NCBI RefSeq assembly: GCF_964199755.1
Contig: NC_133906.1
Span: forward strand, 9,920,001-9,984,000
DNA length: 64,000 bases
Reading direction: 5' to 3'
Source of the DNA: Larus michahellis
Lineage: Eukaryota; Chordata; Aves; Charadriiformes; Laridae
Positions 33,560-46,262 of this stretch are shown here, one piece after another (the first letter of the stretch is position 1; each line of letters begins with the position of its first letter). The notes beneath the pieces are model-generated. The model did no database searches. It was not told the origin of the DNA and saw nothing but the letters and a program-made list of their open reading frames with translations. Both the position numbers and the translations under genes were made by a program.

Positions 33560-35739
33560 CTGCGGAGAGAAGAGAAAGGCGGTGAGCCCGCCGCCATGGC
33601 AGAGGGGCCGGCAACAACCTGTGGAGACAGCCGGTCTCCCCGTGTACTGTCACCTCCACTTGAGCCCATTCCTCAGACCCCCTTTCGAATAAGCTCTGGC
33701 GAGCAGCTGTAGAGCAGTTATGTGGCAGTGCAGAGTGCGGAGAGCACCCCGTCACTGCGCTTGTTGCAAATCAGTTTGCACAGCCTGGCACTCGCACTGC
33801 TGGTTACTGAAAGCCACCCGGCAACTGCCACCATAGCCCCCTTCTTGCACCCTGCACTGAGGCAGGTGTCAAAACAGCAGCATCTGCATTGGAAGTGCCT
33901 CGTCTCCTATGGTGAGCAGAAGTTCAGGGCACAGCGCAGCCACTCAGACCGTGGCAAAGCAGCTGCTGGTGCTCTTAGGGGAAACTGAAGCCATTCCTGC
34001 CTTTGGTGCCCTACGGGTGACATCCAGCGTTATCCAGCTGCCCTGGGGATCAGCAATAACAGAGGGAGCCAAGAGACTTGGGCACACACGAGACAGCAAT
34101 GCACGGGGCCAGGCTCCGATGGGCGGCCTCACGCCCGGTCACCATGGCTGCTCTGCACCCTGTCCCCGTCCCTGCCACATGGCACTGAACTGCTCGGGGA
34201 CAGTCCCTCTGGGGATGCTGCACATCCCAAGGCACCACCAAGGCAATACAGACCCTGGTCCCCGCATGGCACATGCAGGATGAGAAAAATGTCATGGAAA
34301 CGAATCGATGTCTGGGTGCACAGGGGGTGATGTGAGCTCTAGGTACCGAGCTAAAAAATTCCATTTAAGCCCAGAAAGGAGCTGGGACCTTCCCAGCTGG
34401 TGCTTGGCCACAAAGCCCTGAGGATGCATCCAGCAGGGGCAGGAGCGAGGGCTGGCACCAGCACGGCTCTGCCTGCGCTGCCGCTCGCTGCCTGCACCGA
34501 GCCCTGGGGTCCCGCTTGGCTTTGCCCCCGACGTCCAGGTTCAAACGCGGAGGGGAAAGGTCTGGTGCGACTCCTGCCGGTATTGGCTGCCCGGGGGGAG
34601 TTTTCTGGTCATGAGGGAAGCAAGTTTTATTTACAGAGCAAACGGATTTTGGAGCAAGCAAACATCCGAACACGTGAGAGAGGCTGCAGGGGCAGGAGAA
34701 CATGGGGCCTCCCCTCCTGAAGCACCCTGGAAGGGTCTCCTCTGACACGAAAAAGGATTCCAAATGGAGCTGCAGGAATGGAAAGGGCAGCATTTCTCTC
34801 TTTCTCTTCTCTGTTTTTTTTTGTTGTTTTTTTTTTTTTAATGGGGACTATCTGGGAGAATTGATTGTGTTCCCGTAGGCTGAGCAGCCTGTGTGCCGTG
34901 CTCCCCGCCGTGTTTAGTACACTCTGAGCCACACCAAAGGACACTCCTGTGCACGCACCCACACCAATTTTGCATTTCTCACCCGCTTTCCACACCGTCC
35001 CATCCCAGGGCTGGTGGAAGAAAGGGCGACCAGTTTGGAGAACGCAGGAAGGGTACGGGAGAGTGGCTTCACGTCCCCATAGTGAGCCAGTGCCATGTCC
35101 TGGCAACAGACTGCCAGCCCGGCCGTGCCCATGGCCACAGCAGGGCTGGGGGCTGTGGGGGGCTGCAGGGGGCTGCTGAAGCTGCCTCAGCCCTACCAGC
35201 GCAGGCAAAGCACTGCAAGGGTCTGGGGATGCTCTCCCCAGCATCCTCCCTCTGCCCTGCCGCCGGAGGGAGGTGTATCAGGTGGACATCCACCAGCGTG
35301 GTGCCACCAAGTATATCGGGCAGAAAAAAAGTCTGCGCAAACCCCTGAATGGCTCTGGGATCCGGATACTTCTCATGGCCCCCCCAGGCTGGGGCTTTTC
35401 AAACCTACCCTGCAAAAACCTTTGCTCTCCGTGTGGTCAAAGTGCATGTAGCAGGTCAAGGGTCCATGTCCTCGTCACTGCCAGCTCTGGGGGACACGGA
35501 TGTTACCTTTCCCCCAGCTCTCCTGTCCCCTCTGCTCAGAGGCATCCTGGGCTGCTCTGGGATCAGATGTCCTTTGGCCTTTCAGATCTGTCCCTTACCT
35601 GCTGTGGCTTGTCCCTGCTTTCCTGCCACCGCTCTTGCGCCTGCTCCAGAAAAAGTCTTGCAACAACTTTGGCTCCCCCTTCTCCCCAAATCTTCCCATG
35701 GGAACACAGGCAGAGGCTTTTATTTTTAGAAAAGCCATA

Positions 35740-35781
35740 CGTACATATATATATGTGTGTCTCTGTGTGTGCGTGTGTGCG
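35740..35781 (+). repeat. TA/TG simple repeat
   Basis: ACATATATATATGTGTGTC then TCTGTGTGTGCGTGTGTGCG in intron 1. Confidence 0.85.
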
Positions 35782-37711
35782 TTCAATTAAAAATAGCAAA
35801 GCAGTCAAATTCTCCTGCTCCTTTTGATATGCCACAAGGGAAAAGATCCTGGTGCTGAGATCATAAGGAGCAGCTGACACCAGTGCTCGGGATGTCTTTT
35901 GATCAACTCCACAGATGTGACATGTCCCCATTGGCAACAGGGCTGGGTAAAAATAAACTCCTGCAATCTAACGCTGCTGAGCTGCCCTCTCTGGGCACCC
36001 TGGAGGCAGGAGTGCCCCGGCACTGCCGCGCTGAGTGCTGCCATCCCGAGGCAGTGGTTGGCAGAGGATGCTCCCAGGTTCCCAGCCAGCAAAGGTCAGG
36101 AGTGCCCGAAAACTCAGCTCTGCCTGCGTCGGTCCCTCTCCTCCTCGGAAAAAGTGGGGAGAGCCTTTGCTCAGCGCGGGTGCCCACATGGGCACCGGCC
36201 AGGGCATCCCAGCGTGAAGCTGCGGTTCCAGCCAGCCCCCTCTGTGAGAAATGGTCATTGAAGCGCCCCCGCCACCCAGGAACTGAGCCTCTGGAGAGAA
36301 TCCGTCACTTCAAGCCCGGCTAGCCCAGCACTGAGCGCTGAGAGCAGAGCCCCTCTGGGCTGGCCACAGGGGTGGGGGAGGACCCAGCTGCTGCCCGGGT
36401 AGGGGGTGGCAGCGGTGATGGGGATGCTGCCTGCGGGCACTGGACCTCATCTGCTCTGACTTTCCCTTTTCCCACCCTTTGCATTTCCTGCTGCCTTGGG
36501 AGAGGAGTGAACTTTTGTTCTAATTTTACTCGGGAGTTTGTAGGAAGATCAGCCATGGGTTCTTGGTGTGCAGCCAGCAAACACCCATGGAGACATGCTC
36601 AAAAATTCGGAGGCATCCTCCAGCCCAGACACCTGGCCCGTGCGCACTGCAGCGTGGCTGCGACCAGAAAGCTGCCGGCAGCTCCTTGAGACGTGTCTGA
36701 CGAATCCCTGCTCGAGGGAAGAGGGATGCCCAGGCAGCTATGTGGGTGCCCCCAAGCCACAGACCTACATCCTTTGGGGGAGCAGGAGCCCAAGCCTGGG
36801 CATCCCCCCCGGCAGCAGGAGCATGGGCAGCTGCACCTGAAAGCCACGACGAAAAGGTGGAGGGTGTCTGGGGGAACAGCCTCCATTCGGAGACATCCTC
36901 CTCGGCTTTCTTTAAAGCGTGAACCAACTCTGACCTCAGCCCTAGCAGAAACGCAATCGCAATTATAGGACAAAGAGGCAGCTGATATGCACGTGCGTGT
37001 TGCAAGGAGCTTCGCCCCTGCAGAGGCTTTGCTTGCTGGGAGGACAGAGCATTAACGTTTTCATTCATTCACTGCTGAGCTCGGACAGCCCTTCCCTGCT
37101 GCGAGGGGTTTAGAACTTCAATTGTGGGAGCAGGGGTTGACCCCGGAGGCCAGTGGTGACGCTTGCGCTGAGGGTTTGTGCCCATTTCGTGCCCCTGCTG
37201 AGGCTGGACGTATCCGTCAGCAGCCGTGCTGTGTGTGCCCAGGGACAGCCAGGAGAGCAGGAGGGCTCTGCCAGGGCTGCACCACCTGCTGCCAGCCCCA
37301 CCATCCATGTCCACCACGGCGGAGCTGGCAATAGCAAGAAAGTGCAAGGGACAGTCTCCAAACCATCAGTCAAGGACATCCAGAGGTCGCCTCACCAACT
37401 CTCCTGTCCCGAGGAGCCTCGGCTGCACCTAAACATTTCCAGACAAGTACCAGCAGGGCCTCTCCCTACGTACTGCGGGTGAGGAGGGGCCAGCCACCCC
37501 CCCAGCCTGTGCTATGCCTTCTTCTGGAAACCCCATGCGAGCACGCCAGTCTGAGAGCTTCTGGTGGCTCCTTGGTCAGCAGCCCTTAGTCTCGAGGGGC
37601 TGCAAATGGAAGAGCTCCTAGGTGCTCTGGGGACTGCACCCACCAGTGCACCTGCTACTCCAACTTTCCGACCTTTTGCAAAGCCCCTGATCTTTGACCT
37701 TCCTGGCTGAC

Positions 37712-38568
37712 ATGCCGGAGGGAAGAGATGCCATCCAGAGGGACCTTGACAGGCTGGAGAGGTGGGCCCATGCCTACCTAATGAAGTTCAACAAGACCAA
37801 GTGCAAGGTCCTCCATCTGGGTCAGCGCAATCCCAAGCACTGATATAGGCTGGGCAGTGACTGGCTTGAGAGCAGCCCTGAAGAAAAGGACTTGGAGATG
37901 CTGGTGGACAAGAGGCTCAACATCAGCCACCAGTGCGCACTAGCAGCCCAGAAAGCCAATCGTATCCTCAGCTGCATCGGGAGAAGCGTGGCCAGCAGGT
38001 CGAGGGAGGTGATTCTCCCCCTCTACTCCACTCTCATGAGACTCCACCTGGAGTACTGCGTCCAATTCTGGAGCCCCTACTACAAGAGAGATATGAACGT
38101 GCTGGAATGTGTCCAGAGAAGGGCCACGAGGATGATCAGAGGGCTGGAGCACCTCTCCAATGAGGACAGACTGAGAGAGTTGGGGTTGTTCAGCCTGGAG
38201 AAACGAAGGCTCCGAGGAGACCTTATAGTGGCCTACCAGTATCGTAAGGGGGCCTACAAGAAAGCTGGTGAGGGACTTTTTAGGATGTCTGGTAATGGTA
38301 GGACTAGAGGGAATGGACTAAAACTAGAGATGGGTCGATTCAGACTGGACGTTAGGAAGAAGTTCTTCCCCATGAGGGTGGTGAGACACTGGAACAGGTT
38401 GCCCAGAGAAGTGGTGGAAGCCCCATCCCTGGAAGTTTTTAAGGCCAGCCTGGACGGGGCTCTGAGCAACCTGATCTAGTGGGAGGTGTCCCTGCCCAGG
38501 GCAGGGGGGTTGGAACTAGATGATCTTCAAGGTCCCTTCCAACCCTAACAATTCTATGATCCTATGAC
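37712..38568 (+). repeat. CR1 LINE fragment, longest in window, with open RT C-terminus
   Basis: About 850 bp, 5'-truncated. An ORF at 37892-38479 encodes about 195 residues of the C-terminal part of CR1 ORF2 ([74 protein letters not shown]) and ends at the usual TAG before the 3' tail ATTCTATGATCCTATGA. The N-terminal RT core is missing, so it cannot move by itself. The open frame suggests it is fairly young. It lies antisense to PPARGC1B. Confidence 0.96.
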
Positions 38569-40804
38569 TGTGGCAAGGCGGAGCAGGACGAGCAGCTGGC
38601 ATGGGGCTTAGCTCCATCTCCCTGCCCGATTGTGAGGGTGGCCGATGAGAGCAGCCATCTCCATTGTCCCTAGCAGCTTCCAGGCTGGACCTGCAGCAGA
38701 GAGGCGGCAGCCACTGGCTGGAGCCACATTCAAGGATGCCCTGCGGAGCACAGCTCAGTGCTGGCTCCCGATGTCATGGGGATGGCAAGTCTGACATTTC
38801 CCCTTTCAGGTCTTTCTCCTGCTTTGGAGAAGCATTAGCTCCGGTGCGGGAGCATGTGAGCTCTTACCTCTGCAGAGACATGAGGTTCCTGTCCAAACCC
38901 AGCTCTAGTTCAAATATTGGATCAATGAGACAGGAAATATTTTCCTCTTTGTCGGTGTCAACTTGGGCTCCTCAGACTAAACCCCCCGCTCAGTGGGGCT
39001 GGGGAGGCTGCTGGGGCTGGGCTTTGGCTACTGGGGGCCAGCAAGCCCACCGAGAGCAGACCTTGTCTCCACGCGTGTGCAGGCAGCTTGCCCGGGGAGC
39101 AGGCAGCGCCACGGCCCTGAGAACAGGCACCTGCCCCCCAGAGCTCAGCAGCCTTCAGGCAAATGCCGATGCTTTGGGCAAGCCTGCAAAAGAAGCAAAG
39201 GGGTGATGCCGCCTCCGGACATGACCTTGGAGGAACCACAGCCCTGCTGCTGCCAGGCAATAGCAACCTAAACCAGAGGAAGCAAGAGAGCTCAGCTGGC
39301 CATTGCCCGCGGTGGTCAACTGGCTCAGAAGGGCTGGGGACGGAGCAGTGACCGTGACAAAGAGACCTGCAGGTCCTCTCCACTGTCACACCCCCGACAA
39401 CAGCGCCGGTAGAAATTTCCCTTATCTGCAAAACCCCTGGATCCAGCCCCTTGAAGTTGTGGCCAAGTATTTAGCAGCGAGGCTCCGAGCGTGCCGGCTG
39501 ACGGCACCCATTGTATTGTGCTCGTGCTTAGCGAGGCTGCAAAAGTTCCAGCTTCTGAAGTCCGCCGGCGCGAAACCGCCGCTGGACGGCTGCAGCGCCT
39601 TCCCAGCAACTTAATCCTGTTTAAGCCTGGGAGGCCAGATTTACATTGCCGCCTGCATACACGGCCCCAGGATGCTTTGCAATTGCCTTGTCATTCACAT
39701 GCCACTTTGCTGTCCAGAAAAAAGGAAGGAACGTGGCAGCTCCTCAGAGGGACCGAAGGAACTGGCCAGAAACAGGCAGCCCATCCCCTTGCCGAGGAGC
39801 CCAGGCGGTGACTCAGCCCCGCACGGAGCCTCCTCCCTCCCCACAGCCGAGTGCCTACCCAAAACATTAAGGGATAAATATACATCCATCCACAAGCGCT
39901 GGAGACAGAGCCCCAAATTAGCCAGTAGCATTTAGGCTGGGACCCAAACAAGCAGAAGGTGAGAAATGCCGGGAACATGAAGTGCCGGCTCCTGCCAGCC
40001 CTCCCTCGGCGGCACAGGCAGCGCCGGCTCCCGGTGCCCACGATCGTGGCCAGCCAGGGAGTTTCCCCCTCCTCACCCGGGGCTTGTCTCTAAAAAGGAA
40101 AGAAAATCCTTGGGCAGGGGTTTTGGAGAGAGCCGTCTGGGCTTATCAGGGAAATCCGTAATTACAGACTGCTTGAAACGGGATTACAGCCATGCAGGGA
40201 GACGGGCACCGCGCGGCTGTTTCACCGGGATGAACTCTTCCCCGGGCAGGCGGTGGCGGGCTGGCTGCTGTGGTGGTGGGCACGGCTGCCCGCCCCACCA
40301 CCTGCTTTGGGCAAGTGGGAGCCCACAAGGGCAGGCATGGGTGTCCGCAGACCCCCAGCACCCACCGCAACCCGCACTGGGGCCAAACCCAGCCCCATCT
40401 GCCTCTGGGGTGCACCCTGCTGTTCCCCGTGGCTCCCCCCCAGGGGACACGGTCCCCATGCGGACAGGCCACCAGCACCCCGGGGAAGCAAAGCTGGGTG
40501 CTGCCAGCCCCTTATCATCCCTACGGATGTTCCAGCTCCCTCCCAGCCCAGAGGGACCTGTGTGGGGCGGGCAGCCACCCTCTGGTGCCAGGGAGGAGGG
40601 CAGAGGTGGAGATGGAGGAGAGAACTATAAATAAGTGTAAATACAGCAAGGAGGCACCTGGCCAGAGCTGTGAAGGTCACCGGAGCATGTGCCAGCAGAT
40701 AAGCAACCCCCCTCCCCACTGGCATTTGACAAAATGTCACTGTGAATGAGGGAGAGGCGGTGTCAGGTTGTGCCTTGACCCGGCCGCCCCTTGCCACCCC
40801 CCGA

Positions 40805-40812
40805 TATTTATA
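40805..40812 (-). promoter_or_regulatory. TATA-like site on the gene strand in intron 1
   Basis: The minus strand reads CTCGGGCTATAAATATCGGG, a perfect TATAAATA in GC-rich DNA. Downstream on that strand is GGGTCAAGGCAC, similar to an ERR half-site. It could mark an alternative first exon of PPARGC1B. No start codon with a matching splice donor was identified. Confidence 0.25.
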
Positions 40813-41330
40813 GCCCGAGAGCCCCAAAGCGGAGGGCGAGCGGTCCCTCCTCGGAAGGCAGCGAAGGCAGCAGGGACCCTGCCTGCAAACACACGGAGGT
40901 GACACAGCAGAAGGAGGCACACACGGAGTGCAGAGGCAGGGCTGGGCAGCAGCAGGCTGAGGCTCCTCAATTTTGGGGGAAAAAAGGAGCAGAGAAACCT
41001 CCCAGGTTCCTGGGTCTGCACAGAGGCGTGCAACACCTTGCCGTCCTGCACAGAGCAGGGCGTTTTCACCACTCTGTCATTTTTTTAGTTTGTACTAATC
41101 TGTTTTAACAATTCAGCCCAGCCGGCAAGAGGAAAAAACAGCACTAGCATTGAAAGCCCAGGCAAAATAAACAGCGGGTTGATCCTTTCTTCCACTCAGG
41201 CTGCTCAAAACCAACTGCTGCTGTGGCACGTGGGACCCACCGCAGCAGTGCTGGGCCCCACGATGGCCACCTGGCACTGCCACGCGCGGAGCAGCCGCCC
41301 TCCCAACACAGCCCCTGGAGTGCCCCGGCG

Positions 41331-42044
41331 CCATGCGCCCATCCCAGCTCCATGTACCCATCCCAGCACCACCCACCCATCCCAGCTCCATGTACCCATC
41401 CCAGCACCACCCACCCATCCCAGCTCCACCCACCCATCCCAGCTCCATGTACCCATCCCAGCACCATCCACCCGTCCCAGCACCATGCACCCATTCCAGC
41501 ACCATCCACCTGTCCCAGCACCATGCACCCGTCCCAGTGCCATGCATCCATCCCAGTGCCATGCACTCATCCCAGTGCCATCCACCTATTCCAGCGCCAT
41601 GCACCCATCCCAGCACCATGCACCCATCCCAGCCATGCACCCATTTCAGCGCCATGCACCCATTCCAGTGCCATGCACCCATCCCAGTGCCATGCACTCA
41701 TCCCAGTGCCATCCACCTATTCCAGCGCCATGCACCCATCCCAGCACCATGCACCCATCCCAGCCATGCACCCATTTCAGCGCCATGCACCCATTCCAGT
41801 GCCATGCACCCATCCCAGTGCCATGCACTCATCCCAGTGCCATCCACCTATTCCAGCGCCATGCACCCATCCCAGCACCATGCACCCATCCCAGCCATGC
41901 ACCCATTTCAGCGCCATGCACCCATTCCAGTGCCATGCACCCATCCCAGTGCCATCCACCTATTCCAGCGCCATGCACCCATCCCAGCACCATGCACCCA
42001 TCCCAGCCATGCACCCATTTCAGCGCCATGCACCCATCCCAGCG
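41331..42044 (+). repeat. 19-bp minisatellite with 131-bp higher-order unit
   Basis: About 37 tandem units close to CCATGCACCCATCCCAGCA, each 19 bp, a few shortened to 17. In the right half a block of seven units repeats with a period of 131 bp (the variant ATGCACTCAT recurs at 41561, 41692 and 41823); the next block has lost one unit (112 bp). Neither 19 nor 131 is a multiple of 3. The unit has no stop codon, so all three plus frames stay open for 750 to 970 bp; I regard these as chance ORFs. Confidence 0.97.
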
Positions 42045-42117
42045 TCACCGGCAGGGTGCTGGGTGCCAGGCTCCGAGCCACAGCCTGAGCGTGAACGCGG
42101 TCTCGCTCGCTGACTTT

Positions 42118-42480
42118 TGTCTTACATTAGAAGGGTGTAATTAAGATCAACCATGAGATGCCAGTAATAGGAAATATTAAACATTAACTGCAAACAATAA
42201 ACATGAACTTGCCAGGATATCTTTGATATGGAGAAAAGATCTAAGAAATTGCACTAAACTATCCCTGAGTCACAGGATAGAAAAAAGGAGCCTGAGATAC
42301 TGGTAATAATGCCCTGAATAAACAACACTTTGCTAGAACACTTCAAACAAAGGTGTGTCGGGTTTAGGAAGAAGGGCAGCAGCAAAGTATATCACAGGTT
42401 ACAGAGCTGCATGTTCATACTATACCCGGCAGCCGTTTATTTGGGCGCCAAATTACAGAGCCCACTTTATTTCTGCCCGA
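42118..42480. other. AT-rich island next to the minisatellite
   Basis: AT-rich block in GC-rich DNA with two AATAAA hexamers on the plus strand (about 42197 and 42317; the second reads CTGAATAAACAACACTTTGC). It could be a decayed LTR or a conserved element. No coding seen. Confidence 0.3.
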
Positions 42481-45400
42481 GACCCAGGACAGGCCAGTCC
42501 AGGTCTGCAGGACCCCACAGCCCCGCACAGAGCCCAGAGCACCTTCCCGGCACCCTCCGGCACCGCCGAGCACTCGGCAAGGGCAGAAAAGGAGACCCGA
42601 TGGTTGTTTTGCCCCGTGCAAGCTGAGGAGGCAGCAGGTAGACGCAGGGAGGAACGGGCTGTTCCCAAAGAGGGACGCTCCTCTCTCAACACCGGCTAAT
42701 GGAAACAGCACCTGCCGACTGCGGCTGCTGCCAAGCACCGTGCCGTGACGGCTGCGGCTGCTGCCATGTCCCCGGGATACGGTCTGCCAGGCAAAGGGCT
42801 GTGCAGGCAGTGCCAGCACGCTCGGGCACACACAGCATGCTGGTAAGAGTGTCTCCCATCGCAAGGGAAGTGTGACAGTTTTATCCTGCACCCCTCGAGC
42901 CAGACAGCAGCACCCCATGTCAACCCTGCCAGCAGCCAGCCCGGCAAACGCCACCCACCACCTGCTGATCCCAGCGCTCCCAAACATGTACGTGCCAGCG
43001 GCTGCTGCCAGCCTTGTCCCAGTCACTGACGGGTGCTGCTGCAGGCAGCGGGGCTGGCACTGCTCGGTGGCATCAGCCAGGCAGGGCACGGGCCTGGTCC
43101 TGAACCCTGGTTGTGGTTTCTAAGAAATTCCTTGTTATCTGCCCCAAAACCAAAGGCAGAACCAACAGACAGCAACCGGCATGTGCTGAGCCGGGTACAA
43201 GAACACAGTGGGAATGGAAATGTCCCCTCATCTCGGGAGGTCTCCAGCCCTGCCGTGCGATCCCCTGGCCGTGGGGAGAGAGGCACGGGCAGGAGCAGGC
43301 TGGTGCTGCCCTCCATGACGACACTCACAGCCTCACCACAGCATTTCTCCATCGAGGCAGCACAGTCTGCGCGGGGCAAGGACGGAGCAAGAGCTGGCAC
43401 AAGTCCTGCCACATCCAGAGGCTCTGCACAGAGGATGCCCAGCAGGAGAAGGAGCAGTGGGCACCATGGCTGAGACCAGCGGGGTGCCAAGACCCCAAAA
43501 CTCTGGGGACTGCTTCCACCCACAGACCCAGCGCTGTGGCCCCACAAGGCAGGGTAGGGAGCCCTGGGAGCTGGGGCGCCCCCCAGCTCCAGCCAGGCTG
43601 GTGGCACAGGGGGGCCAGGCTGCGCCGTGGGAGGGGGCAAGTGCCTGACTCACAGAGGAGCTGACTATTAGCCAGCTCCGCCGGTCACAAAAATTCCCCA
43701 CCATGGCAACTCCCTCCTTTTGAAAGGAAAAAATGAGGGGGTGATTATTTTCAGACCTTCCTCTTCTGATGTCCTGGCAGCCAGCATCCACATGATGGCT
43801 TGTGGGCAGAGAGGTGGCTACCCTGGGGCTGGGGTGGCTGCAGGAGCCAGAGGAGGAGCAGCCCTGCCCCTGCCCTGCTCCAGCCACTGGCTCTTTTGGA
43901 GGTTTGGTCACCAGCCCACGGGCTGACGAGGCTCCACGAGGCCCTTACTGTCCAGAGCGTGTTGCAAAGGTCCTCCCGTGGCACAGCCCTTCCCAGCTAA
44001 CACCAGTTCAGCTCTGTGGGCACCATTCACCCTGGCACCGGCAGCTCTTCACCCCTCTCAGCTGGCTGTAAGAGCAAAGAGGAGCCAGGAGGCAGCGAGG
44101 AGCCGTCCCTCCAGCTCCGAGTGAAGTTGAACCTGCAGCAGTACGAGGAGGGAAGCAGAGCCACTGCCCGCAGGGACCATGGCAGACATCACTGTGTCAT
44201 GCCACGTCAGGATCCTGCTCCAGCTCCAGAGCTGCCCAGGCTGCCCAGCCTCAGCCATGCGCCCTTCCCGCAGCCACAGCCTCGGGATCTTCCGTGCTGT
44301 TGTGCTTGGAAAGCTCCCTTTGCCTTTGCCAGGAGCCATAGCCGCAACCCGTGGTCCCGGGAATCCCTGAACCACTCCCAGAGGCTGGCACAGGCAACGT
44401 GGGGAAGCTGGGAGGCTTTCGGGGTCCATGGGCAGGCGGCAGGGAGCGAGCGTGCCAGTGGGGCAGGCTGTCACTCGCACCAGAGCCACTAGTCCTGTGG
44501 TGCCACCAGCTCTGGGGTTGGTGTCCTGAGGCTGTGAAACGCCAGGGGAGGGGAGGCCAGCTCAGCATGAACGATCATCACTGAAATATCCTCCTCCCCT
44601 GGCTCGGGACACCAAACACAGGGCTTTCTGGGTGGCAGCTAGCGGGAGGCAGCAGCTCGGCACGCGCTCGGCAGGGGGATGTAATTCCCGGCGCGTTCTG
44701 GTGCTGCGTGTCAGCAGATCCACGTCTGTGAAACGGGAGCCGAGGTTAAAGCCGGCCCAAATCCTGTCCCTTTAGATACACATCTGACGAGCGGGTGGAG
44801 AGAACCTGCTGACTGCCAGACCCCACAGCCTGCTGTTATCCCTCTGCCAGGTCTGTGCCCATCATCTGCAGGATGCTCTTCACCTCCCCAAGATACAGGC
44901 GCCTTTTTGGACCTTGCCGATGCTCCCATGCAGAGCAGGGCACCCTGTCCCCTGCCGGGAGCACTCCCAGTCCCTTTTGCCAGGGCGGTGGCAGGCAGGG
45001 GAGGGAGGAAAGCACGTCTCCTGCCTGCCTGCTGGTTTTGTACCGAAGCTCAGAGAGGTGTGGAGGCCTTCCCCCTGCCATGGAAGACAGCACGGCGCCC
45101 GCTGTCTGGTGCTGCCCGCACTGCCGGCAGCAAAGCACCCTCTTAGCGCTAATCAGGACAAGGCAGGAGACAGGGAAGGTTCAAGCTGGGGTTAAGAAGG
45201 CGCAAGGAGATCTTCCCGCATTAGCCTGACCTCCCAGTGGGTCCAGCCCCGATGCTCTGCTGCCACAGGCATGCTCCAGTGCCGTGCCGTGCCCGGCCGG
45301 GAGTCACGCCACCATCACCAAATCTGACCCACGGTGACCATCAACGGACCCTTTCTCCGGCCAGACACCGGCAGCACTGGCCCTCCTGCCTTTGGGGGAA

Positions 45401-46189
45401 CCCCCGCTGTGCCCACCTCCCACGTGAAAAATGAAGCTTTCAGCTGGAGGTGCGAGGCCTCAAAGGATGAAAACCACCGTGGAACAGGCAAAATTCCTCA
45501 GATCTGCCCGCACCCTCCCGCCAGGCCTGTCTGTGCGTGCACAGGCCCATATCCCGGTGGGGGTGGAAGCGCCAGCCCTGCCCAGCCCTCCCTGCCAGGT
45601 GCGTGGCCGCCCCTCGCCGCATGCCCCTGCTGGAGGGGGACGGGCAGCGCTGCCCGCGCCAGCTCCTGCCTGCACTGGGCCTGGCACCCCATGGCACGGC
45701 CACCTCACTGCTCTCCATTGCCAGGGTCCCCTGCGAGACCAAGGAGAGGTTTCCCATCCACCCCTTCTCCTGAATCGGGGCCTCCCTACTCTTCCTCCTC
45801 GGGCTGCACCCATCATCCGGGCACTACAGTCTCCCTGATTAAATTATTGCCCATTTTCTGCACAGAGGTGTCCTGGCTAGAGGAGATGTGTCACCAGACG
45901 GCATGGTCTCCGCTTGGCTCCGCTCCAGCACGACTCTGTCCGTGCTCCCCGGGAAAGCCGTCGAGGGGGGAGAAGGAGAGCCTGAGCATTGGTGGGCAGG
46001 CACGGCGCAGGTGCTACAGCCCTCCCTGGGCTTGCCCTGTGCCAGCCCCAGCTCCCCAAAACTGCAGAGAGCTGCCACGGCTGCATGGCCCCTTCAGTGA
46101 CTCAAACCACCTGAACACGTGGTGGGGAAGAGGGATGCTGAACAGCTGGGTATTTTCCAGGCGGGCACCATTGGTAAATCACCAGAATT

Positions 46190-46262
46190 AACTGATCAAT
46201 GGTATTGATACTATTCCAGTTATTACAGTGGGGAAACTGAGGCACTGGAAGGTGAAAGGAGA
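46190..46262 (+). repeat. MIR-like remnant
   Basis: GATACTATTCCAGTTATTAC, then AGTGGGGAAACTGAGGCACT resembles the MIR stretch with ACTATTATTATC and GAGGAAACTGAGGCAC. This is the best of four such fragments in the window. Confidence 0.4.

Noticed and set aside
41331-42044. Regular repeats looking like a CRISPR array
   Set aside because: Units are head-to-tail without unique spacers, and the host is a vertebrate. It is a minisatellite.
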